Positions 43,205-51,952 of a DNA stretch of 64,000 nt are shown piece after piece. The DNA is from Butyrivibrio sp. MB2005 (GTDB lineage Bacteria; Bacillota; Clostridia; Lachnospirales; Lachnospiraceae). The DNA lies in NCBI RefSeq assembly GCF_000424285.1, contig NZ_AUJP01000017.1, positions 1 to 64,000 of the forward strand, written 5' to 3'. A program made the position numbers and the translations under genes. Position 1 is the first letter of the stretch, and each line of letters starts with the position of its first letter. The notes beneath the pieces are model-generated. The model had not been told where the DNA came from and searched no databases. It saw only the letters and a list, made by a program, of their open reading frames with translations.

Positions 43205-44148
43205 GCTTTCTCCTCCTTCTTCGGTGCCGGTTTGATTCCGAATGCTCTCGGAATTGTGTACTTTTCAATAAGCGGAACGATCAGGTTGCCAATGATGATG
43301 GCATAGGATACGCCCTCTGCGGAAGCGCCGAATACACGGAAGATTCCGGTGAGGACTCCGAGGAATACACCGTAAATGTATTTTCCTTTGGTGGTTATAG
43401 GGCTTGTTACATAGTCGGTTGCCATGAAAAATGCACCGAGCATAAGTCCGCCACCTGCAAGCTGAGCTGAGATGTAGGTTCCGTTAAGTCCGTGTCCTCC
43501 AAAGAGGATGATGAAGATAACGAAGGAAACGATGTATGTTCCGGGAATCTTGAGATCGATGATACCGAGCATTATAAGAATGCAGGCACCGATCACGATT
43601 GCGATCATGGAAGTCTCACCGATGGTTCCGGGGATCTTACCGATGATCATATCGATAACCATAACGTCTTCGCCGTTTTTGAGTGCTGTAAGAGGTGTAG
43701 CTGATGTATAGACATCAGTTGTAAAGTTGGTCATCAGTGCCGGGAATGAGATCAGAAGGAAACATCTTGCTGCAAGCGCAGGGTTCATGAAGTTCTGACC
43801 AAGTCCGCCAAAGAGCATTTTTACAACAAGGATTGCAAAGATGCCACCGATGATGGGAAGCCACCAGGGCGCTGTGCAGGGAAGGTTCATTCCAAGCAGA
43901 AGTCCTGTGACAACCGCAGAAAAATCACCTATGGTGACCTTTTTATTCATTAATTTCTCATAGATAAATTCGGTAGCGACTGTTGAGCCAACTGAGATCA
44001 AAAGTATGATCAGTGCATCGATACCGAAGTTGTAGACGCCAAAGCCGGCTGCGGGAAGAAGCGCTATAACCACCCACATCATAATGTTGGAGGATGTGAC
44101 GCCGCTTCTGACATGCGGATTTGACGATACTTTCATCATATCGCTCAT
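43201..44148 (-). CDS. rnfD: Rnf complex membrane subunit RnfD
   Basis: 315 residues with about nine membrane helices. The N-terminus SSNPHVRSGVTSSNIMMWVVIALLP is the standard RnfD opening. The covalent FMN site is visible as SATPLTAL near residue 145. Further family motifs are GGLGQNFMNPALAARCFLL and MATDYVTSPITTKGKYIYG. It passes electrons between RnfC/B and RnfG and contributes to ion pumping. It follows rnfC by 18 bases. Confidence 0.97.
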   Translation of the reverse strand: MSDMMKVSSNPHVRSGVTSSNIMMWVVIALLPAAGFGVYNFGIDALIILLISVGSTVATEFIYEKLMNKKVTIGDFSAVVTGLLLGMNLPCTAPWWLPIIGGIFAILVVKMLFGGLGQNFMNPALAARCFLLISFPALMTNFTTDVYTSATPLTALKNGEDVMVIDMIIGKIPGTIGETSMIAIVIGACILIMLGIIDLKIPGTYIVSFVIFIILFGGHGLNGTYISAQLAGGGLMLGAFFMATDYVTSPITTKGKYIYGVFLGVLTGIFRVFGASAEGVSYAIIIGNLIVPLIEKYTIPRAFGIKPAPKKEEKA

Positions 44149-44166
44149 TGTTACTCTCCCTTTCTT

Positions 44167-45483
44167 TTACTTCTTCCGTTTGCCAAGCTGAATCTTACGC
44201 ATACCCTTGATGAGCTGCGTGAGCTGTCTCCTGGCAGGACATATAAAGCTGCAGCATCCGCATTCGCAGCACTCCATACCGTACTGAGCAAGGAATCTCT
44301 CCTCCTGACCATTCTCAACCGCATCTGCGAGATTCTTGGGAATGAGTCTCTCGGGACAAACTTCCACGCACTTTGCACAGTTGATGCAAGCACTGGGTTC
44401 CATTGCAGAAACCGCATCCTCTGTAAGACAGGTAAGAGCTGAAGCTGTCTTGGTAGTAGGAACATCAAGATCAAACAAAGCAAATCCCATCATGGGACCA
44501 CCTGAAATGATCTTGGCAGGTGACTTTACAAAACCGCCGGCATCCTCAAGGAGTTCTCTGTAATTTGTACCGATGCGAACCTTGTAGTTCCTGGGATCCA
44601 CAACCGCATCACCGGTAATGGTTACGATTCTCTCCATGAGAGGTCTGCCCTCAGTAACTGCCCTATATACAGCACAAAGAGTATCAACGTTATCAACGAT
44701 ACATCCTGCATCTGCGGGAAGCATTGATGAATTGATCTCTCTCTTGGTGCAGGCATAAATGAGCATACGCTCAGCACCCTCGGGATACTTGGTCTGAAGC
44801 GCTTTGACCATTATCTTGTCGTCGTCCTTGGTAAGCTCGCGGAATTTTGCGATACAGTCGGGCTTGTTGTCCTCAATGGCGAGAATTCCTCTGGCATTGG
44901 GGAAAAGCGAAACCGCAACTCTAAGGCCGCCCAGTACGAGCTCAGGCTCCTCGATCATTCGACGATAATCGCTGGTCAGATAGGGTTCGCACTCAGAACA
45001 GTTTGCGATAACATATTCAATTTTCTCCGGTTCCTTGGGTGAAAGCTTCACTGCTGTAGGGAACCCGGCGCCGCCCATTCCGACTACGCCTGCTTCTCGT
45101 ATGAGATCGATTTTTTCCTGAGTGGTGAGTTCTTCAAGAGGTTTTACGGGCAGCATTGGAGCTTCCTCGTAGAGACCGTCATTTTCTACGATAATGCTGT
45201 CGCACATCGCCCCCGTAGCCAGTCTCCTTTTTTCAATCCCCTTGACAGTTCCTGATACCGATGCATAGATCGGCGCTGAGACAAATCCTCCCGCTTCGGC
45301 AATCTTCTGCCCTACCAGCACATGGTCCCCCTTTTGGACGATCGGCTTTGCAGGTGCCCCGATATGCTGAGATACCGGATAGACAAGATCACCTTTCGGC
45401 AGGACTTCCTTGATGGGCTTATCCTTGGAAAGCTCTTTGCCTTCGTAAGGATGCACTCCGCCAACAAAAGTTAATTTAGCCAT
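44167..45483 (-). CDS. rnfC: Rnf complex NADH-binding subunit RnfC
   Basis: 438 residues. The N-terminal part has QHIGAPAKPIVQKGDHVLVGQ (RnfC barrel-sandwich), then GVVGMGGAGFPTAVKL (nucleotide/FMN-binding glycine-rich loop) and NCSECEPYLTSDYRRM. The C-terminus has two 4Fe-4S motifs, CINCAKCVEVCP and CCECGCCSFICPAR. RnfC is the peripheral subunit that reduces NAD+. It is the first gene of the operon, with a promoter just upstream and the ribosome sites GGAAGAGG/AGG before the ATG. Confidence 0.97.
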   Translation of the reverse strand: MAKLTFVGGVHPYEGKELSKDKPIKEVLPKGDLVYPVSQHIGAPAKPIVQKGDHVLVGQKIAEAGGFVSAPIYASVSGTVKGIEKRRLATGAMCDSIIVENDGLYEEAPMLPVKPLEELTTQEKIDLIREAGVVGMGGAGFPTAVKLSPKEPEKIEYVIANCSECEPYLTSDYRRMIEEPELVLGGLRVAVSLFPNARGILAIEDNKPDCIAKFRELTKDDDKIMVKALQTKYPEGAERMLIYACTKREINSSMLPADAGCIVDNVDTLCAVYRAVTEGRPLMERIVTITGDAVVDPRNYKVRIGTNYRELLEDAGGFVKSPAKIISGGPMMGFALFDLDVPTTKTASALTCLTEDAVSAMEPSACINCAKCVEVCPERLIPKNLADAVENGQEERFLAQYGMECCECGCCSFICPARRQLTQLIKGMRKIQLGKRKK

Positions 45484-45522
45484 TTCCTACCTCTTCCTTT
45501 CGTAAAGAAAATACATAAAAAT

Positions 45523-45552
45523 ATTATACACCAAAGTTGATCGATTAGTCAG
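45523..45552 (-). promoter_or_regulatory. Putative promoter of the rnf operon
   Basis: On the minus strand a -10 TATAAT (45523-45528) is preceded, after 18 bases, by CTGACT (45547-45552; 4/6 match to TTGACA). This would give a leader of about 35 bases before the rnfC start. It lies in a 195-base divergent gap. The rightward promoter for the next gene is not clear, although TATCAT at 45596-45601 is a possible -10. Confidence 0.5.
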
Positions 45553-45678
45553 ATTATTCTAGAAAACTTATGGGCAATTTATGCATTTTATGTGGTATCA
45601 TATTAATGTTTTAAGGATTTGAATGAATTGTCAGTTTTTTGCATGAATTTTTTAATGTATTTCTTTGGGGTGTAAGGT

Positions 45679-46902
45679 ATGAAAATCATAGATGAGATCA
45701 TTAACTTAGACGCAGATTATCCTTTAGAGAGAATATGTAATGATCAAAAAGACATTCTGTTTTTCGACATCGAGACCACCGGTCTTTCTCCGAAAACAAG
45801 TTCTCTGTATCTGATCGGATGTGCTTACCATGGTGGTGACGGCTGGCATCTTCGCCAATTTTTCGCCAATGAAAAAAATGAAGAATTCGAAGTTATAAAA
45901 TGCTTCATGGGATTTGCGAAGGACTATAAGACCCTGATTCATTTTAACGGCAATCGCTTCGATCTGCCCTTTATCAAGTTCAAATGCGATAAGGTCAATA
46001 TGACCGATGTCCTTGAAAATATGGAATCCATCGACATATACAAGCGTATAAGTCCCTATAAAAATGTCCTTGGAATTCCTGACTGTAAGCAGAAAACCAT
46101 TGAGCTTTTCCTTGGAATCGACAGACAGGATGAGTACTCAGGCGGCGAGCTTATCGAGGTCTACAGAGAGTATCTGAATAACCCTACTGAGAAAGCTTAT
46201 AATCTTTTGTTGCTGCATAATGCTGATGATGTTCGCGGGATGTTCGCTCTTTTGCCATCCCTTTACTACTATGATCTTTTTACAGCACTCTGTGAGCAGA
46301 ACGTGATCTTATTTAATACCGATGCGGATGAATTTCCTCAGATCAGAAGCGGATTTCTTATGGATGAAAGCTCTGAAAACGAGGATCCGGATGCTGTGAT
46401 TGATCTGCCTATCCGCGCCATGAAGGTGCAAGCAAATTATTATAATGACTACGAAGGTAAGACCCGCGAGGAGATAATCATGAAGGTGTCTCTTCCGGAT
46501 TATCTGCCATCTTCTGTTGGCGGAAGTGCCGACGGCTGTTACTTCAAGGCTGAGGGAAGCAGCGCTTCAATACGCATGCCGCTTTTGGAAAAAGAGCTTA
46601 AGTATTTCTACGATAATTATAAGGATTACTACTATCTGCCAGGGGAAGATCAGGCGCTTCACAAGTCTGTTGCCCAGTTTGTCGAAAAGAGTCACAGGGA
46701 GCAGGCAAAGGCATCAAACTGCTATACGAGAAAACCGGGTCAGTATCTGGTTCAGTGGGATGCTGTTTTCTCTCCTGTTTTCAAGGAAAGCTATGAAGAT
46801 AAAAAGCTCTACTTCGAGCTCACCGATGAGCTGAAGCAGAGCCGTAGTGCAATGAGTTTGTACGCGCTGCATGTTATGGCGCATATAATTGAATCGTGTT
46901 AA
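45679..46902 (+). CDS. YprB-type ribonuclease H-like exonuclease domain protein
   Basis: 407 residues. The first 210 form an RNase H-like 3'-5' exonuclease fold: FFDIETTGLSP holds the DEDD Asp-x-Glu, LIHFNGNRFDLPFI the second Asp, and LLLLHNADDVRGM the last one. This is the YprB_RNaseH-like family of Firmicutes. The C-terminal 200 residues are aromatic and Tyr/Lys-rich without a domain I recognise. It is probably cytoplasmic nucleic-acid processing. It is monocistronic on the plus strand, divergent from rnfC and convergent with metY. Confidence 0.87.
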   Translation: MKIIDEIINLDADYPLERICNDQKDILFFDIETTGLSPKTSSLYLIGCAYHGGDGWHLRQFFANEKNEEFEVIKCFMGFAKDYKTLIHFNGNRFDLPFIKFKCDKVNMTDVLENMESIDIYKRISPYKNVLGIPDCKQKTIELFLGIDRQDEYSGGELIEVYREYLNNPTEKAYNLLLLHNADDVRGMFALLPSLYYYDLFTALCEQNVILFNTDADEFPQIRSGFLMDESSENEDPDAVIDLPIRAMKVQANYYNDYEGKTREEIIMKVSLPDYLPSSVGGSADGCYFKAEGSSASIRMPLLEKELKYFYDNYKDYYYLPGEDQALHKSVAQFVEKSHREQAKASNCYTRKPGQYLVQWDAVFSPVFKESYEDKKLYFELTDELKQSRSAMSLYALHVMAHIIESC

Positions 46903-46903
46903 G

Positions 46904-46977
46904 GAAGTTACACCTCGTCAAGCTCGGTGTAACACGTTCGAACCAGGCTCAAAAATACTTCGCCAGGTTCTCACAGC
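46904..46977 (-). repeat. Structured intergenic element, copy 2 (downstream of metY)
   Basis: Stem 1 is 46907-46914/46926-46933 (gttacacc/ggtgtaac), and stem 2 is 46940-46948/46962-46970 (gaaccaggc/gccaggttc, same A-A mismatch as copy 1) around the loop tcaaaaatacttc. The spacer acgttcgaacc is identical to copy 1. It starts at the metY stop codon on the minus strand and lies between two convergent genes, so it may also serve as a terminator. Confidence 0.7.
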
Positions 46978-48248
46978 AAGGCCTGTTCGATATCTGCGAT
47001 CAGGTCTTTTTTATCTTCAAGACCACAGGAAATTCTGATAAGTCCTGCAGGGATTCCTGCTGCATTAAGCTGTTCGTCTGTCATCTGACGATGTGTTGAA
47101 GTAGCAGGGTTCAGGCAACAGGTTCTTGCATCAGCAACATGAGTTTCAATTGCGCAGATTTTCAGCTTGCCCATGAATGCTTCCGCAGCTTCTCTTCCGC
47201 CTGCGATTTCAAAGGATACAACACCGCATCCGCCATTTCCCAAATATTTCATAGCTCTGTCATAGTAAGGATCAGACTTAAGTCCGGGATAGTTGACCTT
47301 CACTACTTTCTCATGCTGTTCAAGGAACTCAGCAACAGCCTGACCGTTCTCTACGTGCTTGGGCATTCTCACATGAAGTGACTCAAGACCAAGGTTCAGA
47401 TAAAAAGCGTTCTGAGGTGACTGGATGCTACCAAGATCTCTCATAAGCTGTGATGTAGCCTTGGTTATAAATGCACCTTCTTTTCCGAACTTTTCAGCAT
47501 AAACGATACCATGATAAGATTCATCGGGAGTTGTAAGTCCGGGGAATTTATCTGCGTGTGCCATCCAGTCAAATTTTCCCGAGTCTACGATAGCACCGCC
47601 CACTGCTACGCCGTGTCCGTCCATATACTTGGTTGTGGAGTGTGTAACAATATCTGCTCCCCACTCGATAGGTCTGCAATTCACAGGTGTAGGGAATGTG
47701 TTATCAATGATAAGCGGAACACCGTGATCGTGAGCTGCTTTTGCAAATTTCTCTATATCAAGAACTGTAAGTGCGGGATTAGCAATGGTCTCACCAAATA
47801 CTGCTCTGGTGTTGTCCTTAAATGCTGCTGCGAGCTCTTCCTCTGTTGCATCAGGAGATACGAATGTGGTCTCAATTCCCATCTTTGCCATTGTTACTGC
47901 AAGAAGGTTAAAGGTTCCGCCATAGATAGAGCTTGATGCTACGACATGACTTCCTGCCTCGCAGATGTTGAAAAGTGCAAAGAAGTTAGCTGCCTGTCCT
48001 GAAGATGTAAGCATAGCTGCGCTGCCGCCCTCCAGCTCAGCAATTTTTGCTGCAACATAGTCATTTGTAGGGTTCTGAAGTCTTGTGTAGAAATAGCCAG
48101 AAGCCTCCAGATCAAAAAGTTTTCCCATATCGCTGCTGGTAGCATATTTAAAAGTGGTAGACTGTACTATCGGAATCTGTCTGGGTTCACCATTTCCGGG
48201 CGTATATCCACCCTGCACGCATTTGGTATCCATAGAATAATTACTCAT
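46971..48248 (-). CDS. metY: O-acetylhomoserine sulfhydrylase (aminocarboxypropyltransferase)
   Basis: 425-residue PLP enzyme of the Cys/Met metabolism family. STTFKYATSSDMGKLF and GYFYTRLQNPTND at the N-terminus, LTSSGQAANFFAL, the cofactor Asp in LIIDNTFPTPVNCRPIEWGAD, and the PLP-lysine motif HSTTKYMDGHG (Lys about 210) are visible. It makes homocysteine from O-acetylhomoserine and sulfide. The closely related gamma-synthases and gamma-lyases are alternatives, but length and the insertion around FDWMAHADKFPGLT favour MetY. The 106-base upstream gap has no visible S-box riboswitch. Confidence 0.9.
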   Translation of the reverse strand: MSNYSMDTKCVQGGYTPGNGEPRQIPIVQSTTFKYATSSDMGKLFDLEASGYFYTRLQNPTNDYVAAKIAELEGGSAAMLTSSGQAANFFALFNICEAGSHVVASSSIYGGTFNLLAVTMAKMGIETTFVSPDATEEELAAAFKDNTRAVFGETIANPALTVLDIEKFAKAAHDHGVPLIIDNTFPTPVNCRPIEWGADIVTHSTTKYMDGHGVAVGGAIVDSGKFDWMAHADKFPGLTTPDESYHGIVYAEKFGKEGAFITKATSQLMRDLGSIQSPQNAFYLNLGLESLHVRMPKHVENGQAVAEFLEQHEKVVKVNYPGLKSDPYYDRAMKYLGNGGCGVVSFEIAGGREAAEAFMGKLKICAIETHVADARTCCLNPATSTHRQMTDEQLNAAGIPAGLIRISCGLEDKKDLIADIEQALL

Positions 48249-48354
48249 TATCTAAATCCCTCCCTTGTTTAGTTTCAAAAATAAGCACTGCATTAGCACT
48301 ATTCTATTACAAAGCTTCCCATAATTAAAGGAATAATTGTATAGGGAACGATTA

Positions 48355-48675
48355 TTATTTTCTCAAGAATTTCTCATCTGCTTCATATTCATCACTGACA
48401 AAACGTTCAACTGTCATATGAAGATCATATTTTTCACGAAGAACTGCCAGCTGTCCCATCATCGGGGATGCATGGTGAGCATCGATCGCAGCCTGATCCG
48501 TCCAGGAATCTATGAGCAGAACTGTCTCAGGATCATCTAAAGGCTGAAAGTACTGGTAACGAAGATTACCTTCCTCGTTTCTTATTGCAGCCGCTATTCC
48601 CGACGATTCCATCTCCCGGACAAACGCACGGGCATTTCCATCTTTTCCTTTGTAATAGAGATTAACTGTTATCAT
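48355..48675 (-). CDS. Antibiotic biosynthesis monooxygenase (ABM) family protein
   Basis: 106 residues with the small ferredoxin-like ABM fold: MITVNLYYKGKDGNARAFVREM at the start, then GNLRYQYFQPLDDPETVLLIDSWTDQAAIDAHHASP, the family's His-rich segment. Members include quinol monooxygenase YgiN and heme-degrading relatives; the substrate is unknown. It overlaps the MATE exporter stop by 4 bp (ATGA), so the two are co-translated. This suggests a joint role in handling a quinone-like or toxic compound. Confidence 0.85.
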   Translation of the reverse strand: MITVNLYYKGKDGNARAFVREMESSGIAAAIRNEEGNLRYQYFQPLDDPETVLLIDSWTDQAAIDAHHASPMMGQLAVLREKYDLHMTVERFVSDEYEADEKFLRK

Positions 48676-50096
48676 ATGATTCTTCTATCCCTCCATTTTC
48701 CGCTCCTGAAACGCCATATATCAAGAGCTGCCTTTATACACCAATCAAGCACCATTGCAAGAGCTATTCCGATAACACCCATTCCCATCCACAGGGCAAG
48801 AATGAATGACAAGGCTGTCCTGCATACAACTGTGGCAAATATTGATGCCCACATTGTAAATTTTACATCGCCTGCAGCCCGAAGACCGGATGAAAGCGGT
48901 CCGGAAAAGGGCTGTACCAATGCAGAAAACAGATTATGTATAGCAACTATAATAAGAATCAAACGCTTAGTCTCGTCCGAGAGATTATATAAAGTAAGCA
49001 GGATCGGAGTCAGTGCCATTACTATCACATTCCAGATGGTCGCCAGTAAAAGCGACAACCTCGTGAGCTTTTTAATATTCCACTCAGCCGCCTCATAGTC
49101 ACCTGCTCCTACGCACTGCCCGACCACAGTGATAAACACAGTTCCCATTGACATGCCCATACATGCAGCCAGTGACCAGAATGTCTGTCCTGTTGTATTT
49201 GCTGCTATCTGTGAGGTTCCAAATGTTGCGGTGAGCATACCAAGGACAACCTTGGCCGCCTGAAAAAGTGTATTTTCTATAGAATTTGGAATAGCCACAC
49301 CCAATATGCGACCTGCCATAGCTGTGTTAAGTCGAAGTGATTCTTTAATTCTAATACTGATTCTCGGAGTGCTAAGCGCTTTAAGTTTTCTAAGAAGCTC
49401 ATCAGATGCCCCTGTCTCAAGGCAAAGCGCCGTCATGATAACTGCTGCCACATACCATGAAATCGTAGTCGGCCATGCAACTCCGGCAGCACCGGCTTTC
49501 AGTACAAATATTCCAATTGCATTTCCTACAACGTTAACCAGATTTGCTATAAACGAAACCCACATGGTCACTCTTGTCTGACCCATTGCGCGAAAAACGG
49601 CAGTTCCGGCATTATATATAGCATTTGCAGGAAAAGACCAGGCCACGATCCACATGTATGTCTTACAGGCTGCCATAGTATCTGCTTCTGCCTTAGGATA
49701 CATTGTCTGAAGAAGTGATGATCCGAAAATGAGCATGATCACCATACATACTAAAGAAAGTGCACCGCCGATAAAGAATATCTGTGATGCGGAAACATCA
49801 GCATTATCCTTTTCCTTACTTCCTATGTATTGTGATACAACTACCGATCCTCCGGCAGAAATGGCGGTAAACAGGTATATAAATATGGTGTATACCATTG
49901 TATCAAGTCCTACACCGGCAACCACAGCTTCTCCTGCATAGCTGACCATCATCGTATCCGCCAGTCCCACCACCATCTGCAATAGCTGCTCTATAAGTAG
50001 TGGCACGATCATGGCTTTTAACGCTGCATTATCAAAACGTTTACGATCATCAGGTAAATATTCTTTTGGTTCTATTATTTTCCCCAGCATAGTCAT
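48672..50096 (-). CDS. MATE-family multidrug/Na+ antiporter
   Basis: 474 residues, about 12 hydrophobic helices in two similar halves. The N-terminal half has LLIEQLLQMVVGLADTMMVSYAGEAVVAGVGL, the classic MatE opening, and VVVSQYIGSKEKD. The second half has GVAIPNSIENTLFQAAKVVLGML. It probably exports cationic drugs or metabolites in exchange for Na+ or H+. It is translationally coupled to the downstream ABM monooxygenase and divergent from manA. Confidence 0.94.
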   Translation of the reverse strand: MTMLGKIIEPKEYLPDDRKRFDNAALKAMIVPLLIEQLLQMVVGLADTMMVSYAGEAVVAGVGLDTMVYTIFIYLFTAISAGGSVVVSQYIGSKEKDNADVSASQIFFIGGALSLVCMVIMLIFGSSLLQTMYPKAEADTMAACKTYMWIVAWSFPANAIYNAGTAVFRAMGQTRVTMWVSFIANLVNVVGNAIGIFVLKAGAAGVAWPTTISWYVAAVIMTALCLETGASDELLRKLKALSTPRISIRIKESLRLNTAMAGRILGVAIPNSIENTLFQAAKVVLGMLTATFGTSQIAANTTGQTFWSLAACMGMSMGTVFITVVGQCVGAGDYEAAEWNIKKLTRLSLLLATIWNVIVMALTPILLTLYNLSDETKRLILIIVAIHNLFSALVQPFSGPLSSGLRAAGDVKFTMWASIFATVVCRTALSFILALWMGMGVIGIALAMVLDWCIKAALDIWRFRSGKWRDRRII

Positions 50097-50311
50097 TTTT
50101 TATTTTTGCGGCTCCCTATACTTAATTATGATTTTATTATTGCAAAATACCGCACTTTTCTCAAGCCACATATCGTAGTACGCTGCTGAGAAAAGATAAC
50201 TTGAAAGATTCCCTTCACTATTATAAAATCGCAGATGTACAGATTTCTGTTTTCTGAGGAAAAACAAAAACCTATAGTGAATTAAACGAATATAAATATA
50301 GAGGTGCATTT

Positions 50312-51253
50312 ATGGCAATTTTGAAATTAAAGGCTCCTACAAAGGATTATCTTTGGGGCGGCAACAGACTTGTAAATGAATATGGTAAAGAGTCCGCAGG
50401 TGCGGTAACTGCTGAGAGCTGGGAGCTGTCATGTTTTCCCGGAAGTGAGTCGGTTATTGAAAGCGGCGAGTTTGCAGGCAAGACTCTGACACAGTATATA
50501 GAAGAAAACGGAAAAGAAGTTCTTGGAACCAATTGTGAAAAGTTCGAGGACTTCCCCATTCTTATAAAACTCATTGATGCAAAAAAGGACCTGTCACTTC
50601 AGGTACACCCTTCCGATGAATATGCAAGAGTACATGAAAATCAGTATGGGAAAACTGAAATGTGGTACATCCTCGATGCTGAGGAAGATGCATTTTTATA
50701 TTATGGTTTCAACAGAGAAGTTTCCAAAGAAGAGTTCGCTAGAAGAATCGAAAACGAGACACTGACTGAAGTTTTAAATCCTGTTTATGTAAAAAAAGGT
50801 GATGTTGTTTTCATCGAATCAGGTACTCTTCACGCAATAGGCGCAGGAATTCTCCTTGCAGAGATTCAGCAGAATTCTAACGTAACCTACAGAGTATATG
50901 ATTACGGAAGACGTGATAAGGATGGCAATCTTCGTGAGCTCCATGTTGAGAAGGCTCTTGATGTCACAGACACCAATCCAGCTCCTAAGATTCCGAGACC
51001 TGAGCCTCACATCGGTCAGTGCAAATATTTCACCGTTGATAAGGTGGCACTCTCCGGCTCTCTTACAGATACCTTAAGCGGTGAGGTTACAACGGACAGC
51101 TTCCTCCACATTCTGGTTCTCGAAGGAGAAGGCGTTATCACAAACGGGGATGATAAAGTAAATTATAAAAAGGGTGACAGCCTCCTTCTTCCTGCAGGCA
51201 GCGGTCGCTACGAGATAAAAGGTCAGCTTGAAGCAGTGATGACCTACGAATAA
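50312..51253 (+). CDS. manA: Mannose-6-phosphate isomerase, class I
   Basis: 313 residues, the short Firmicute type. Zinc-binding motifs are QVHPSDEYA (Gln and His) and KTEMWYILD (Glu), followed by VFIESGTLHAIGAGILLAEIQQNSNVTYRVYDYGR with the third His and the catalytic Arg region. It interconverts mannose-6-phosphate and fructose-6-phosphate in mannose use or activated-mannose synthesis. The short (about 215-base) divergent gap to the MATE gene holds no further gene. It is followed 27 bases later by a TetR regulator. Confidence 0.95.
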   Translation: MAILKLKAPTKDYLWGGNRLVNEYGKESAGAVTAESWELSCFPGSESVIESGEFAGKTLTQYIEENGKEVLGTNCEKFEDFPILIKLIDAKKDLSLQVHPSDEYARVHENQYGKTEMWYILDAEEDAFLYYGFNREVSKEEFARRIENETLTEVLNPVYVKKGDVVFIESGTLHAIGAGILLAEIQQNSNVTYRVYDYGRRDKDGNLRELHVEKALDVTDTNPAPKIPRPEPHIGQCKYFTVDKVALSGSLTDTLSGEVTTDSFLHILVLEGEGVITNGDDKVNYKKGDSLLLPAGSGRYEIKGQLEAVMTYE

Positions 51254-51280
51254 TTCATACACAGCGTAAAGGAAAAAAGT

Positions 51281-51835
51281 ATGTATCAGGGTTCCAACAA
51301 AACAGCTCTTAGCTCGCAGAAAAGTATAGCCCAGGGTTTTACAGAGTTAATGCATGAAAAAGAATATTCCAAGATCAGTATAAGCGAGATCTGTCAGCGC
51401 TCCGGCGTGTCCAGACAGACCTTCTATACTCTGTTTGAATCCAAGGAAAACATCGTAATTTTTATCCTTGCAAAAAGCCATGACTTTAAGCCGGACAAAG
51501 ACTGCGAATGTCAGGGGCCTCCTACTCTCGCGCAGCTGGCTGAAGGATTTACGAAATACATTTTGTCTAAAAAGGAAATCCTCGAGCTGCTTGTAAAAAA
51601 CAATATCATCTACATGATGATGTGGTCTTTGTACAAATCCTTTACTGAGTGCAATGATCCAAAAGATGAGTATGATAAAATCATTTCCAACATGACTGCG
51701 GATTTTATTGCAGCAGGTCTTACGACCATTGCAAAGCACTATGTAATGAACAGCGATAAGATATCGGAAGAACAACTTAAACAACTTATATATGATCTTT
51801 TTAACGGTTCTTATTTCCCGACTGAAAAGAAGTAA
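51281..51835 (+). CDS. TetR/AcrR-family transcriptional regulator
   Basis: 184 residues. The N-terminal helix-turn-helix is clear: IAQGFTELMHEKEYSKISISEIC then QRSGVSRQTFYTLFESKENIV (about 15-65), the TetR recognition helix pattern. The C-terminal half resembles the small TetR_C_7/8 ligand-binding domains of DhaS-like regulators. It is 27 bases downstream of manA and ends at a strong terminator. The target is unknown; the nearby MATE-ABM pair is a natural guess. Confidence 0.9.
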   Translation: MYQGSNKTALSSQKSIAQGFTELMHEKEYSKISISEICQRSGVSRQTFYTLFESKENIVIFILAKSHDFKPDKDCECQGPPTLAQLAEGFTKYILSKKEILELLVKNNIIYMMMWSLYKSFTECNDPKDEYDKIISNMTADFIAAGLTTIAKHYVMNSDKISEEQLKQLIYDLFNGSYFPTEKK

Positions 51836-51840
51836 TATAA

Positions 51841-51884
51841 ACTCCTGTCACATATCAATTACTGAATGTACAGGAGTTTTTTCT
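51841..51884 (+). terminator. Terminator after the TetR gene
   Basis: An 8-bp stem (51841-51848 with 51870-51877, actcctgt/acaggagt) is followed by six T (51877-51882). It lies 6 bases past the stop codon and ends the manA-tetR unit. Confidence 0.85.
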
Positions 51885-51952
51885 ATATATACACATATAA
51901 ATTTATATATTTTTTATTTGAACTCTGACCGCTAAAGGTCAAAAATTATAGT

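Noticed and set aside
48249..48354. SAM (S-box) riboswitch upstream of metY
   Set aside because: The gap is only 106 bases and no S-box motif or terminator/antiterminator pair is seen.
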